Assembly (NCBI RefSeq): GCF_015291885.1
Contig: NZ_CP036186.1
Span: forward strand, 2,879,001 to 2,943,000
Reading direction: 5' to 3'
Source: Stutzerimonas stutzeri
GTDB lineage: Bacteria; Pseudomonadota; Gammaproteobacteria; Pseudomonadales; Pseudomonadaceae
Length of the DNA: 64,000 nucleotides
The notes under the pieces are model-generated. The model had not been told where the DNA came from and did no database searches. It worked only from the letters and a program-made list of their open reading frames with translations. Every line of letters starts with the position of its first letter. Within the stretch, counting starts at the first letter, position 1. Positions 46,965-55,245 of this stretch are shown here, piece by piece. The position numbers were made by a program, and so were the translations under genes.

Positions 46965-47799
46965 AACCATCAGTTGCGTTGAGAGCCTGCTCGCTCATTG
47001 CCCGGCTCTCAACCACGTGGTGGTCATCGACAACGACTCCCAGGACGGCTCCATGGTGGCGTTCAACCAATGGCTGGAAGCACAGCCACGGCCCAACGTC
47101 ACACTGCTGGCCAACCCGGAGAACAATGGCTACGCCGGCGGCAACAACTACGGATTGCGCTGGGTGCAGGAAAACCTGCCAGTGACCAACTTCTGGATCG
47201 TCAACAATGACACCTACGTCGACAGCGATGCGTTTACGCCGCTACTCCAGGCGCTGAACGAGAACGACCTCCAGTTCGTCGGCTCGGTGATCCTCAGCGC
47301 CGATACCGGCCGCCTGGAATGCTATGGCGGCGGCAAGCTTTACCCGCTGCTGGGCAAGGCCAAGCTGCTGGGTAAGGACCAGACCCTGGAGGCTATGGCA
47401 CAAACCAGCGAGCAGCCTGATTACCTGATGGGCTGCAGCCTGGCCTTTTCCGCCAAGCTGGTCGAGCGCGTGGGTTTGATGGACGAGGCGTACTTCATGT
47501 ACTCCGAGGAAGTCGACTGGCAGTTCCAGGCGAAGAAGAAAGGTATTTCCATCCGCGTCGTGCCGACCAGCCGTCTGTTCCACTACGGCTCGCTCAGCTC
47601 AGGCGGCCGTTCGGCTTTCTATCACTACTACCGCAACCGTGCTGCGACCCGGTTCAACAAGCGCTTCTACGGCCAGGGCTTTGCTTTCGTGTCGGCATGC
47701 CTCCTTTCGGTGATCACCGTCATCAAGGAATTCAACCACCCCAGCCTCGCCTGGTCTGGCATCAAGGGCGCCTTCAAGGGAGTAACGATGAGTGTCTAA
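46924..47799 (+). CDS. family 2 glycosyltransferase, rhamnosyltransferase-like
   Basis: A cytoplasmic GT-A enzyme of about 291 aa. MNVALILNYKAATETISCVESLL and VVIDNDSQDGSMVAFNQWL begin the nucleotide-binding half. The acidic site is FWIVNNDTYVD, and the acceptor region is MGCSLAFSAKLVERVGLMDEAYFMYSEEVDWQFQAKKKG. This last segment is typical of WbbL-like rhamnosyl and related transferases. The start at 46924 overlaps the polymerase gene by 41 bp. The sugar transferred is inferred only loosely. Confidence 0.87.
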   Translation: MNVALILNYKAATETISCVESLLAHCPALNHVVVIDNDSQDGSMVAFNQWLEAQPRPNVTLLANPENNGYAGGNNYGLRWVQENLPVTNFWIVNNDTYVDSDAFTPLLQALNENDLQFVGSVILSADTGRLECYGGGKLYPLLGKAKLLGKDQTLEAMAQTSEQPDYLMGCSLAFSAKLVERVGLMDEAYFMYSEEVDWQFQAKKKGISIRVVPTSRLFHYGSLSSGGRSAFYHYYRNRAATRFNKRFYGQGFAFVSACLLSVITVIKEFNHPSLAWSGIKGAFKGVTMSV

Positions 47800-48559
47800 C
47801 GAGACTAACCACGCGTTCGGTGTGAACTTCTACACCGGCAGCAAAGCGACGTTGCTGAACTGCATTCGCGAGGGGGTTCAGCAGCCCTACTCGTTCGTAG
47901 TGACACCCAACGTCGACCATCTGGCTCAGCTGCAACAGAACGCAGCACTGCGCGACGCTTACGCCAAGGCACGTCTGCGCCTGTGCGACAGCAGAATTCT
48001 TCAACCGCTGCTGCAGCGCCTCGGCGTACAGATCGAAGAAGTGATTCCCGGCAGCGACCTGACTGTCGACCTGCTGCGCTGGGCTGACCGCGACCGTTTG
48101 CGCATCGTCCTGATCGGTGCCACGGAGCAGGAATGCGAAAAACTGCTCGCCCTCTATCCTGGCATTACGCTGTATCACCACAACCCACCTATGGGATTCA
48201 TCAATAGGCCGGAAGAAGTGCAACAAGCACTGCAGTTCGTTCGCGAACACCCTTCCGAATTGGTGTTCTATGCCGTGGGCGCGCCACGCCAGGAAATCCT
48301 TGCTAGTTCTATCGAAAGTCATGAGCGAACCGGCATGGGATTTTGCATCGGCGCCTCCATTTCCTTCGCCACGGGCAGTATTAAGCGCGCTCCCGTATGG
48401 ATGCAGAACTACAAACTCGAATGGCTGCATCGAATGCTCTCCGAGCCCAAACGGCTGGTAAAGCGTTATGCTCATGATGCGCTGTTCATAGTTCCTGCAT
48501 TTATGCGCGAAAAAAACTACCGCGCTCAAAAAGCGAAGCCGGCGGAGCAGGACTCTTAG
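47792..48559 (+). CDS. WecG/TagA/CpsF family glycosyltransferase
   Basis: A protein of 255 aa of family GT26, which usually adds a ManNAc-type or other sugar to the lipid-linked acceptor (WecG in enterobacterial common antigen, TagA in wall teichoic acid). Visible motifs are PYSFVVTPNVDHLAQLQQNAALRDAYAKARLRLCDSR, GSDLTVDLLRW, LVFYAVGAPRQEI and GASISFATGSIKRAPVWMQNYKLEWLHRMLSEPKRL. The GTG start overlaps the preceding gene by 8 bp and uses GGGAG at 47778-47782. It is the last gene before the wza leader. Confidence 0.9.
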   Translation: MSNETNHAFGVNFYTGSKATLLNCIREGVQQPYSFVVTPNVDHLAQLQQNAALRDAYAKARLRLCDSRILQPLLQRLGVQIEEVIPGSDLTVDLLRWADRDRLRIVLIGATEQECEKLLALYPGITLYHHNPPMGFINRPEEVQQALQFVREHPSELVFYAVGAPRQEILASSIESHERTGMGFCIGASISFATGSIKRAPVWMQNYKLEWLHRMLSEPKRLVKRYAHDALFIVPAFMREKNYRAQKAKPAEQDS

Positions 48560-49009
48560 GAAATTTATCGAAAAATTGGCTGTAATTGCACCGAAACACG
48601 GTGAACCCAGCCAGAACACGACGGTCTATCCCTACTGTGAAAGCACCAGAGGATGGCAATTCAACATCGAACTAGACATAAGCGCCGTCCCGCCTTGGTA
48701 GTTTGTACAGCAGACACGCCGCTTACAAGTAAGGGATTAAACCTGCCCAACCGTTTAAGCCGCTGTAGTTATTACCAAAAGGGAATTAAATCGCTTCCGC
48801 GCAGCTGAATATAAAAAGCTGCTGGAGATGAACATTCAGGAAGGAGAGAAACTTTGGCTACCGATCCAATTTGGTCGCTGAGGAGTGTGGAGTGATGACT
48901 CCGATCCTCTTGGAAAGGCGAAAGAACAACTCGAACGCCTCAAGCAAAAAAGTGAATCAAGCCGTCTCACTCTTTGAAATAAAACCACTCCGTCAAGGAT
49001 GAACAACCC
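48560..49009 (+). other. 450-bp leader region upstream of wza
   Basis: Long gap before wza that is less GC-rich than its neighbours. A small hairpin CACCG-AAACA-CGGTG lies near 48590-48605. From 48824 to 48999 at least seven GGA triplets occur, several in AGGA/TGGAG contexts and the last overlapping the wza ribosome-binding site. A 35-codon frame (48895-49002, MTPILLERRKNN...) ends 7 bases before the wza start and is of doubtful reality. A promoter for wza probably lies here. Confidence 0.5.
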
Positions 49010-50110
49010 ATGAAACCATTTATTGCTCTTGCTTTTACTTCCGCCCTTGCGCTGCAGGGCTGCGCTTTCGCCCCCGGTCAGTACCTCGATCCCGATGAGT
49101 TCAAGGATGGTGCCGAAGCCGAACACGGTACGGTGCAGCTGATCCGCATCACACCCGAAATGCTCAAAGGCGAACTGGCATCCGACGTGGGTACGTCGAG
49201 CAAGCAAGAACTGCTGAACTACAAGCCCAGTGCCTACCGCATCGGCGCGAACGACCTCCTATACATCACTGTATGGGATCACCCCGAACTGACCGCCCCG
49301 TCTGGCCCGCAGCAGCAGCTGGACGCCAACGGTCGTCTGGTCCGTCCTGATGGCACCCTCTTCTATCCGTACATCGGCAATGTCGACGCCGCCGGCAAGA
49401 CGATCGAAGAACTGCGTACCACCATCGCTCGTCGCCTGACCAACTACATCGACAGCCCGCAGGTGGACGTCTCCATCCTGCGCTTCGGTAGCCAGCGTAT
49501 TGTCGTTTCCGGTGCATTCAACACTGCCGGCGAAGTGCCGGTGACGACTGCACCGATGACCATTACCCAGGCTATCGGCCAGGCAGGTGTGGACACCGAA
49601 ACTGCTGACCTGACCGGCCTGACCCTCAAGCGTGACGGTCGTGAGTACATGCTCGACGTCGATTCGCTCAACCGTCCCGATTCTTGGCTGCACCAGGTTT
49701 ACCTGAAAGATGGTGACCAATTGCACCTGCCGTACAACGACCAGCGCAAGATCTACGTACTGGGCGAAGTGAATCTGCCGCAGGCTTTGTCCTTCAAGGC
49801 CACCAGCATGAACCTGATGGACGCAGTAGGTACCGCTGGCGGCATTCGCCAGGAAACTGCAGATGGTGAAGCGCTGTACGTGATTCGCGGTGCGGAAAAC
49901 ATGGCCACCGAACCGGCCAAGGTCTTCCAGCTGAACGCCAAATCGCCGACCGCTTTCGCCCTGGCCAAGCACTTCCCGCTGCAGCCGCAGGACGTCGTGT
50001 TCGTAGGCCCAGCCAACATCACCCGTTGGAACCGCTTCATCAGCCAGCTGCTGCCTTCGGCTAACGTCATCGGTATCGGCGCCGCTGCGGATTACAACCT
50101 GAACCGCTAA
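49010..50110 (+). CDS. wza: Wza-like polysaccharide export lipoprotein
   Basis: An outer-membrane export protein of 366 aa. The lipobox is LQGC (Cys18), making it a lipoprotein. The polysaccharide-export (PES) domain begins YRIGANDLLYITVWDHPEL, with GTLFYPYIGNVDAAGKTIEELRTTIARRL. Two SLBB domains follow (VSGAFNTAGEVPVTTAPMTITQAI and YVLGEVNLPQALSFKATSMNLMDAVGTAGG), and a C-terminal amphipathic helix suited to the outer-membrane ring closes it (RWNRFISQLLPSANVIGIG). It completes the Wzc-Wza export channel. A strong terminator follows. Confidence 0.93.
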   Translation: MKPFIALAFTSALALQGCAFAPGQYLDPDEFKDGAEAEHGTVQLIRITPEMLKGELASDVGTSSKQELLNYKPSAYRIGANDLLYITVWDHPELTAPSGPQQQLDANGRLVRPDGTLFYPYIGNVDAAGKTIEELRTTIARRLTNYIDSPQVDVSILRFGSQRIVVSGAFNTAGEVPVTTAPMTITQAIGQAGVDTETADLTGLTLKRDGREYMLDVDSLNRPDSWLHQVYLKDGDQLHLPYNDQRKIYVLGEVNLPQALSFKATSMNLMDAVGTAGGIRQETADGEALYVIRGAENMATEPAKVFQLNAKSPTAFALAKHFPLQPQDVVFVGPANITRWNRFISQLLPSANVIGIGAAADYNLNR

Positions 50111-50121
50111 GCAACGGCATC

Positions 50122-50144
50122 GCCTGATCGACGGACGATCAGGC
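50122..50144 (+). terminator. hairpin after wza
   Basis: GCCTGATCG and CGATCAGGC form a perfect 9-bp stem with loop ACGGA, 12 bp after the wza stop and just before the terminator proper at 50151. Confidence 0.5.
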
Positions 50145-50150
50145 AGAAAG

Positions 50151-50190
50151 AACCGCAGAGCCAATCACGTGATTGCTCTGCGGTTTTTTT
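50151..50190 (+). terminator. rho-independent terminator of the exopolysaccharide locus
   Basis: AACCGCAGAGCCAATCAC pairs with GTGATTGCTCTGCGGTT with one bulged base, and a run of seven or more T follows immediately. This is the clearest intrinsic terminator in the window and marks the 3' end of the wcaJ-wza transcription unit. Confidence 0.88.
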
Positions 50191-50260
50191 ATGCTCGCTG
50201 GGAATGTCCTGTGGTCGCTGGGAATGTGTTGCCCTGTTTGGTCACACTGCAATCGTCGCG

Positions 50261-50694
50261 GGAGCCGACCTCGAGGCGAAGCGTTTGCTCCTGCCAGGTC
50301 CGCACACCATTCGCCGCGTGGGCGCGCCTCCTACAGAGCGGTGTGCATCGTCTGCTTTGTGGGAGGCCCGCCCCGGGGCGAAGCTCTTGCTCCTGCCAGG
50401 CCCGCACTCCATTCGCCGCGAGGGCGCGCCTCCTACGGGAGGGTGCACATCTGCTTGTGTGGGAGGCCCGACTCGGGACGAAGCTCTTGCTCCTGCCAGG
50501 CCGCACTCCATTCGCCGCGAGGGCGCGCCTCCTACGGGCGGGGATGCACATCTGCCTGTGTGGGAGGCCCGCCCTCGGGGCGAAGCTCTTACTCGCCCAG
50601 GCCCGCACACCATTCGCCGCGAGGGCGCGCCTCCTACACAGCGGTGTGCACGGCCTGCTTTTGTGGGAGGCCCGCCCTCGGGGCGAAGCTTTTA
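50261..50694. repeat. tandem array of inverted REP-like elements (BIME-like)
   Basis: Four units of about 100, 100, 101 and 103 bp beginning at 50261, 50361, 50461 and 50562, and a partial fifth at 50665-50694. Each unit starts with a forward element (GGGAGGCCCGCCC...GGGGCGAAGC). About 40 bp later it carries the same element inverted (ATTCGCCGCGAGGGC...CGCCTCCTAC). Alternating REP orientation is the layout of bacterial interspersed mosaic elements. Copies differ by scattered substitutions and small indels, and the first is the most diverged. No REP-associated transposase gene is in the window. The region is open in several frames but shows no protein-like content. Confidence 0.88.
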
Positions 50695-50733
50695 TTGCTT
50701 AAAACCTCGCGAAGCGCCCAGGCGGGCACCCAC

Positions 50734-50755
50734 GTAGGGTGGGCTTTAGCCCACC
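50734..50755 (+). repeat. dispersed palindromic repeat, copy 2
   Basis: Same palindrome as at 4235 and 52437 (GTAG then GGTGGGCT-TT-AGCCCACC), with TT in place of TC at the centre. It lies 40 bp beyond the REP-like array and about 40 bp before the end of the thiolase pseudogene. Confidence 0.8.
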
Positions 50756-50794
50756 ACACACGGCGTTACGCTTGAATTACCGATCCAATGCAGC

Positions 50795-51979
50795 TCAACG
50801 GACCGCCTCGAACAGCCCTGCTGCGCCCATGCCGCCGCCGACACACATGGTCACGACGCCGTAGCGCAGATTGCGTCGCTGCAATTCGCGAACGATATGC
50901 CCGGCGGTGCGCGAACCTGTCATGCCAAATGGATGGCCAATAGAGATCGATCCTCCATTGACGTTGTACTTTTCGTTATCAATGCCAAGGGTGTCCCGGC
51001 AATACAGGCACTGCGAGGCGAAGGCCTCGTTAAGTTCCCACAGGTCGATGTCGTCGATCTGCAGCCCCTTGGCCTTGAGCAGACGCGGCACCGCGTAAAC
51101 CGGCCCAATGCCCATCTCCTCTGGCTCGCAGCCTGCCACGGTGAAACCACGGAAAAAGGCGCGCGGCTTGAGGCCAAGTTCGATGGCCTTGTCCAGGCTC
51201 ATCACCAGCGTCATGGACGCGCCATCGGACAGCTGCGAGGCGTTACCGGCGGTGACCGAGCCGTCTTCAGCGAACACGGGCTTGAGTCCGGCCAGGCTTT
51301 CCAGCGTGGTATCCGGACGGTTGCAATCATCACCCTCGACCACGCCCTGATGCACGGTGCGCTCGCCGGTGTTCTTGTCCTCGGTGAAGTACTGGACATT
51401 CATTGGCACGATCTCATCGCTGAACAGCCCCGCGGCCTGCGCACGCGCAGTACGCTGCTAGCTCTGCAGCGAGTAGAGATCCTGCTGCTCGCGAGTCACG
51501 TTGTAACGACGTGCCACCAGTTCGGCCGTCTGCCCCATGGTGTGATAAATACCCGGCACGCGCTCCTGGATGATCGGGTTGAACAGGTGGTCAGTGTTGC
51601 GGCTCCTGAGCGTCAGGGTGATGGATTCCACCCCGCCGGCAACGATGATGTCGCTGCATCCCGAGGCAATCTGGTTGGCCGCCACGGCGATAGCCTGCAG
51701 GCCCGATGAGCAATACCGATTGAGCGTCATGCCGGCACAGTCGATACCTAACCGGGACAACACAGCCACGTTACGACCGATGTTATAGCCCTGCGCCCCC
51801 TCATTGGAGCCGGCACCGACAATACAGTCCTCGACCAACGCGGGGTCAAGATCGTTACGAGACAGCAGCGCATCGACGCAATGCGCGGCCATATCATCAG
51901 GACGGGTCATGTTGAACTTGCCACGGAAAGACTTGGCCAGACCGGTTCGTACGCTATCGACGATCACTACTTCACGCAT
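50795..51979 (-). pseudogene. acetyl-CoA acetyltransferase (thiolase) with in-frame amber codon
   Basis: A 394-codon thiolase frame interrupted only by TAG at codon 174 (51458-51460). The residues before and after it read ...YSLQS-stop-QRTARAQAAGLFSDEIV. In intact thiolases a glutamine is expected there, so a single C-to-T change (CAG to TAG) explains it. The acyl-binding Cys90 (NRYCSSG), His349 (GHPFGMTGSR) and Cys379 (MCVGGGMG) are all intact. The gene therefore looks freshly inactivated, or truncated with possible re-initiation at ATG 51409 (MNVQYF region). A sequencing error is the main alternative. No beta-oxidation partner gene is adjacent. Confidence 0.85.
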
Positions 51980-52233
51980 GACATACCTCGGAGACTAGGA
52001 GCGGTCGCGGGGATGTTGTGACGGCGCTACGCGCACGGATTGTTCCACGACCGCAGGATGGACGGTGATCCGAGCATAGTTCCCACCTCGCCAACATTGC
52101 GACGACCATTCAGTTTGGATATGGACGGCCATCGTTTGCCCGATCGCTCTGGGGGCGTTCGCTTCAGCGCCCACTCACCCTACCCTGCAGAATCTCACCG
52201 GGCACACTCTGTAGCAGCAGAAATGAACATGTT

Positions 52234-52253
52234 GGTGGCCTGAAGCCCACCTT
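52234..52253 (-). repeat. dispersed palindromic repeat, degenerate copy
   Basis: GGTGGCCTGAAGCCCACCTTAC resembles the minus-strand form of the palindrome at 4235, with a change in the left arm. Confidence 0.55.
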
Positions 52254-52436
52254 ACGATGCTGATACACCAGGACCTGCACCGTAGATGTTGTAGGTCCAC
52301 GCAGCGGCTGCTAGCTCTCTAGCAGAGCTTTATCAATGACGGGCTGAAACCCACAAAGCTATGCCCTGCAGCAGCTTGAACATGCCGATGCGTGACTGCC
52401 AGTGCCCGGCGTCAGCGAACCGCGATGCTGCCGCAT

Positions 52437-52458
52437 GTAGGGTGGGCTTCAGCCCACC
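52437..52458 (+). repeat. dispersed palindromic repeat, copy 3
   Basis: GTAG followed by GGTGGGCT-TC-AGCCCACC (perfect 8-bp arms). It is identical over 22 bases to the inverted copy at 4235-4256, about 48 kb away. Confidence 0.8.
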
Positions 52459-52533
52459 GACGAGCCAAGACCGAGCGCTACCTATGCCACCGGCCTCAAA
52501 GGAAACCAATCTACGGCGTCATCACCTCCCCTT

Positions 52534-54033
52534 TTAACGCCCCTTGTCGATCGCAGCCTCCAGCGCCTCGTTCAATGTGCGCAGCACCTTGATGCGGGCG
52601 AAGCGCTTGTCGTTGGCTTCCACCAACGTCCAGGGGGCGATCTCCGTGCTGGTACGATCAACCATGTCCGCAACCGCGTGGCTGTAGTCATCCCATCGCT
52701 CCCGGTTACGCCAATCCTCGTCGGTGATCTTGAAACGCTTGAATGGCGTTTCCTCGCGTTCCTTAAAGCGTTTGAGCTGGGTCTTTTTGTCGATGCTCAG
52801 CCAGAACTTCACCAGCACGATATCTGCATCCACCAGCTGTTCTTCGAAATCGTTGATCTCGGAGTAGGCCCGTAGCCACTCGTCCGGGGTGCAAAAGCCC
52901 TCCACTCGCTCGACCAGCACGCGGCCATACCAGGAGCGGTCAAATATGGTGAACTTGCCGCGCTCGGGCACATTGCGCCAGAAACGCCAGAGCCACGGTT
53001 GAGCGCGCTCCTCCTCGGTGGGCGCGGCGATCTGCACCGTGCGATAGAGCCGTGGGTCAAGCGCACCCGTCACGCGTCGAATCGCACTGCCCTTGCCCGC
53101 CGCGTCATGCCCTTCGAACAGCGCCAGCACGCCACGCTTGCGTAGCCTGCGGTCCCGCAATAGTTGCGAAAGCCGCGCCTGCTCTTCAGCGAGCTGCTGC
53201 TGGTAGTCGTCCTTGCTGAGTTTCTGATCCAGATCCAGGCTGTCCAACAGAGTCAGATGATCCAGATCGATCTGCAGCGGGGCCGAATGCGGCTGTGACG
53301 CTGCCTGCCCAGGCTGCTCCGCTGCCGCCAGCGCAGCCTGCAAACCTTCGAGCAGGATGCGGCCGACCGTCAGGCTGCGATAGCGCTCGTCCACCCCCTC
53401 AATCACATACCACGGTGCAAAATCTCGGCTGCTGAGCCGCAGGATCTTCTCACCGTGGCGCACGAACTTGTCGTAAGTCTTCGACTGTTGCCAATCCAAC
53501 GGGCTGATGCGCCAGCTGTGCAGCGGGTCATTCTTCAGCGAGTCGAGCCGGGCGTTCATACACTCCTTGGACAGATGGAACCAGAACTTGAAAATCAGCG
53601 CGCCCTCGTCACAGAGCATCCGCTCCAGGCGCTGCGCCCGCGCGGTGGCGAGTTTCAGCTCGGCACCATCGATGCGCCCGTGCACACGATCCTCGAGCAT
53701 CTTGCTGTACCAGTTGCCGAAGAAAATTCCGGTGTGGCCCTTCGGCGGCAGGCGTCGCCAGAAACGCCATGCCGGTGGATGCGCGAGCTCTTCGTCGCTG
53801 GGCACATCAAAGCTGTCGACACGTATCAGCCGCGGATCCATCCACTCGTTGAGCAGCTTGATGGTTTCCCCTTTGCCGGCGCCCTCGATGCCATTGATCA
53901 GTATGAGGACCGGGAACCGTGCCTGGGCCTTAAGCCGGTACTGCGCCTGCAGCAGCGCTTCACGCAACTCCGGCACCGCCGCATCGTAGGTCTCCTTGTC
54001 GATGGAGTGACCAATTTCGGCTGATTCGAACAT
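52534..54033 (-). CDS. pap: polyphosphate:AMP phosphotransferase (PPK2 class II)
   Basis: A protein of about 499 aa made of two fused PPK2 domains, the class that phosphorylates AMP to ADP with polyphosphate. Domain 1 has Walker A GIEGAGKG (48-55) with a divergent lid, and domain 2 has GHDAAGKG (about 307-314), FDRSWYGRVLVERVEGF and VKFWLSIDKKTQLKRFKERE. In studied PAPs the C-terminal domain is the active one. The upstream frame to 54363 lacks conservation; the ATG at 54033 with GGAG starts the family sequence. It stands alone. Confidence 0.92.
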   Translation of the reverse strand: MFESAEIGHSIDKETYDAAVPELREALLQAQYRLKAQARFPVLILINGIEGAGKGETIKLLNEWMDPRLIRVDSFDVPSDEELAHPPAWRFWRRLPPKGHTGIFFGNWYSKMLEDRVHGRIDGAELKLATARAQRLERMLCDEGALIFKFWFHLSKECMNARLDSLKNDPLHSWRISPLDWQQSKTYDKFVRHGEKILRLSSRDFAPWYVIEGVDERYRSLTVGRILLEGLQAALAAAEQPGQAASQPHSAPLQIDLDHLTLLDSLDLDQKLSKDDYQQQLAEEQARLSQLLRDRRLRKRGVLALFEGHDAAGKGSAIRRVTGALDPRLYRTVQIAAPTEEERAQPWLWRFWRNVPERGKFTIFDRSWYGRVLVERVEGFCTPDEWLRAYSEINDFEEQLVDADIVLVKFWLSIDKKTQLKRFKEREETPFKRFKITDEDWRNRERWDDYSHAVADMVDRTSTEIAPWTLVEANDKRFARIKVLRTLNEALEAAIDKGR

Positions 54034-54323
54034 CGCTTTCTCCGTCCAGGTGATGCGCTCAACCCTAGCAGGCACCCTGAAGGCATAGCGAGCAGCGCGT
54101 GAAAAAATAACCGCAGCCTTGATACGGGTTATCCCACCTGAAGCGGGGCTGCAGCCGTTTGCGACGATGGCGTGTGCAGTTGGTTGGCGCGCCTCTCCCT
54201 GTGGACTGTTACCGATGCCGGCGAAACAGCGCGAGGAGCAACGGGTAATTCGCCGGGCGAAGTACGACGCGTCCGCCGCAGCGCGATGACATTCACCGCC
54301 AGCCTTGAGGCAGAATAGCGACC

Positions 54324-55061
54324 ATGAACGATCTGCCTTCCTACCCGCGCTGCTGCACGCCACTCACCGACCACTGGCCGCTACCGCAAGCCTTGGCGGG
54401 TGTCAGCCTGATGAGCACACGCTTCGACCCGGCACTGCTCGATCCTGAGGATTTTGGCCGCTGGGAGATTCCCGCACAGAAAGGCGTCAGCAAGCGGCAG
54501 GCAGAGTTTCTCGCTGGACGCTTGTGCGCTCGGGAGGCCCTGCGAGGCCTGACCGGCACTGCATTCGTGCCGCCAGTGGGTGAAGACCGCGCACCGCAAT
54601 GGCCGGCCGGCATCGTTGGTTCCATTACCCACGGCGCAGGCTGGGCAGGCGTCGTGGTGGGTTCCAGTCAACAATGGAGCGGACTGGGACTGGATATCGA
54701 GCGCATTCTTGCCCCCGAACGAGCTGACCGCCTGGCCGCCGAAATCCTCACACCCCGTGAACTGGATCGCTACTCTCCGCTAAACGAAGACGAGCGCGCC
54801 GAACTGGTTACCCGAACTTTCTCGTTAAAGGAAAGCCTGTTCAAAGCACTGTATCCGCTGGTGAAGCAACGCTTCTACTTCCAGGATGCCGAAGTGCTGG
54901 ACGCCACTCATCAAGGGGCTGCGCGCCTGCGTTTGTTGATCGATCTATCCGCAAACTGGCGTAACGGCATCGAGCTTGGCGGCCAGTTCACTACCTTCGA
55001 AGGCTACCTGCTCAGTTTGGTCAGCATTCCAGCGCTGCCCGGCGAGATCGAGCCAAGCTAG
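54324..55061 (+). CDS. pcpS: 4'-phosphopantetheinyl transferase (PcpS/EntD type)
   Basis: An enzyme of 245 aa that moves the phosphopantetheine arm of CoA onto acyl and peptidyl carrier proteins. The conserved motifs are SITHGAGWAGVVV, GLGLDIERI (magnesium-binding Asp and Glu) and FSLKESLFKALYPL (W/F-x-x-KES-x-x-KA). The N-terminal sequence FLAGRLCAREAL matches EntD-type enzymes. Pseudomonads use a single such enzyme, PcpS, for both primary and secondary metabolism, so this is probably essential. It is followed by a conserved small gene. Confidence 0.9.
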   Translation: MNDLPSYPRCCTPLTDHWPLPQALAGVSLMSTRFDPALLDPEDFGRWEIPAQKGVSKRQAEFLAGRLCAREALRGLTGTAFVPPVGEDRAPQWPAGIVGSITHGAGWAGVVVGSSQQWSGLGLDIERILAPERADRLAAEILTPRELDRYSPLNEDERAELVTRTFSLKESLFKALYPLVKQRFYFQDAEVLDATHQGAARLRLLIDLSANWRNGIELGGQFTTFEGYLLSLVSIPALPGEIEPS

Positions 55062-55205
55062 TACGTCGCGCTGTCGGCAAAGCGATAGAAGACCCCGTTT
55101 TTCAGCGCTGGCAAGCCGACGAGCCAACCATCGCCTCATCCGAAAAACCGAACCTGCGAGCTATACGCGAGTCAACCAGACACCCCAATTCACCGGCGCG
55201 CACGC

Positions 55206-55211
55206 CTATAA
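55206..55211 (+). promoter_or_regulatory. candidate -10 box upstream of the 135-aa gene
   Basis: A perfect TATAAT 35 bp before the ATG at 55246. A matching -35 at standard spacing is not evident. Confidence 0.35.
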
Positions 55212-55245
55212 TCGCGCCTTTCAGAAAACCGACACAGGTGAACAC

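Larger units (their letters stand above)
51980..52533. other. 554-bp non-coding stretch with palindromic repeats
   Basis: No gene found. It holds a good copy of the GGTGGGCTTCAGCCCACC palindrome (52437-52458), a degenerate copy at 52234-52253 (GGTGGCCTGAAGCCCACC), and a more decayed one near 52339 (GGGCTGAAACCC). It separates the thiolase pseudogene from pap. Confidence 0.7.

Noticed and set aside
48895..49002. 35-codon frame before wza
   Set aside because: It has a weak ribosome-binding site and unremarkable composition; kept only as a note in the leader entry.
50261..50694. CRISPR array
   Set aside because: The period of about 100 bp is too long, the sequence between elements is itself repeated rather than unique, and no cas genes are present.
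50173..50775. Open frames of 120-200 codons on both strands across the REP-like array
   Set aside because: Several frames are open at once, and the products only repeat GGPPRGEA-like and SIRREGAPPT-like segments that follow the DNA repeat period. This is repeat DNA, not a gene.
54034..54363. N-terminal extension of pap
   Set aside because: The added 110 residues are low-complexity Arg/Ser/Ala and run into the pcpS promoter and start; the PPK2 family sequence begins at the ATG at 54033.
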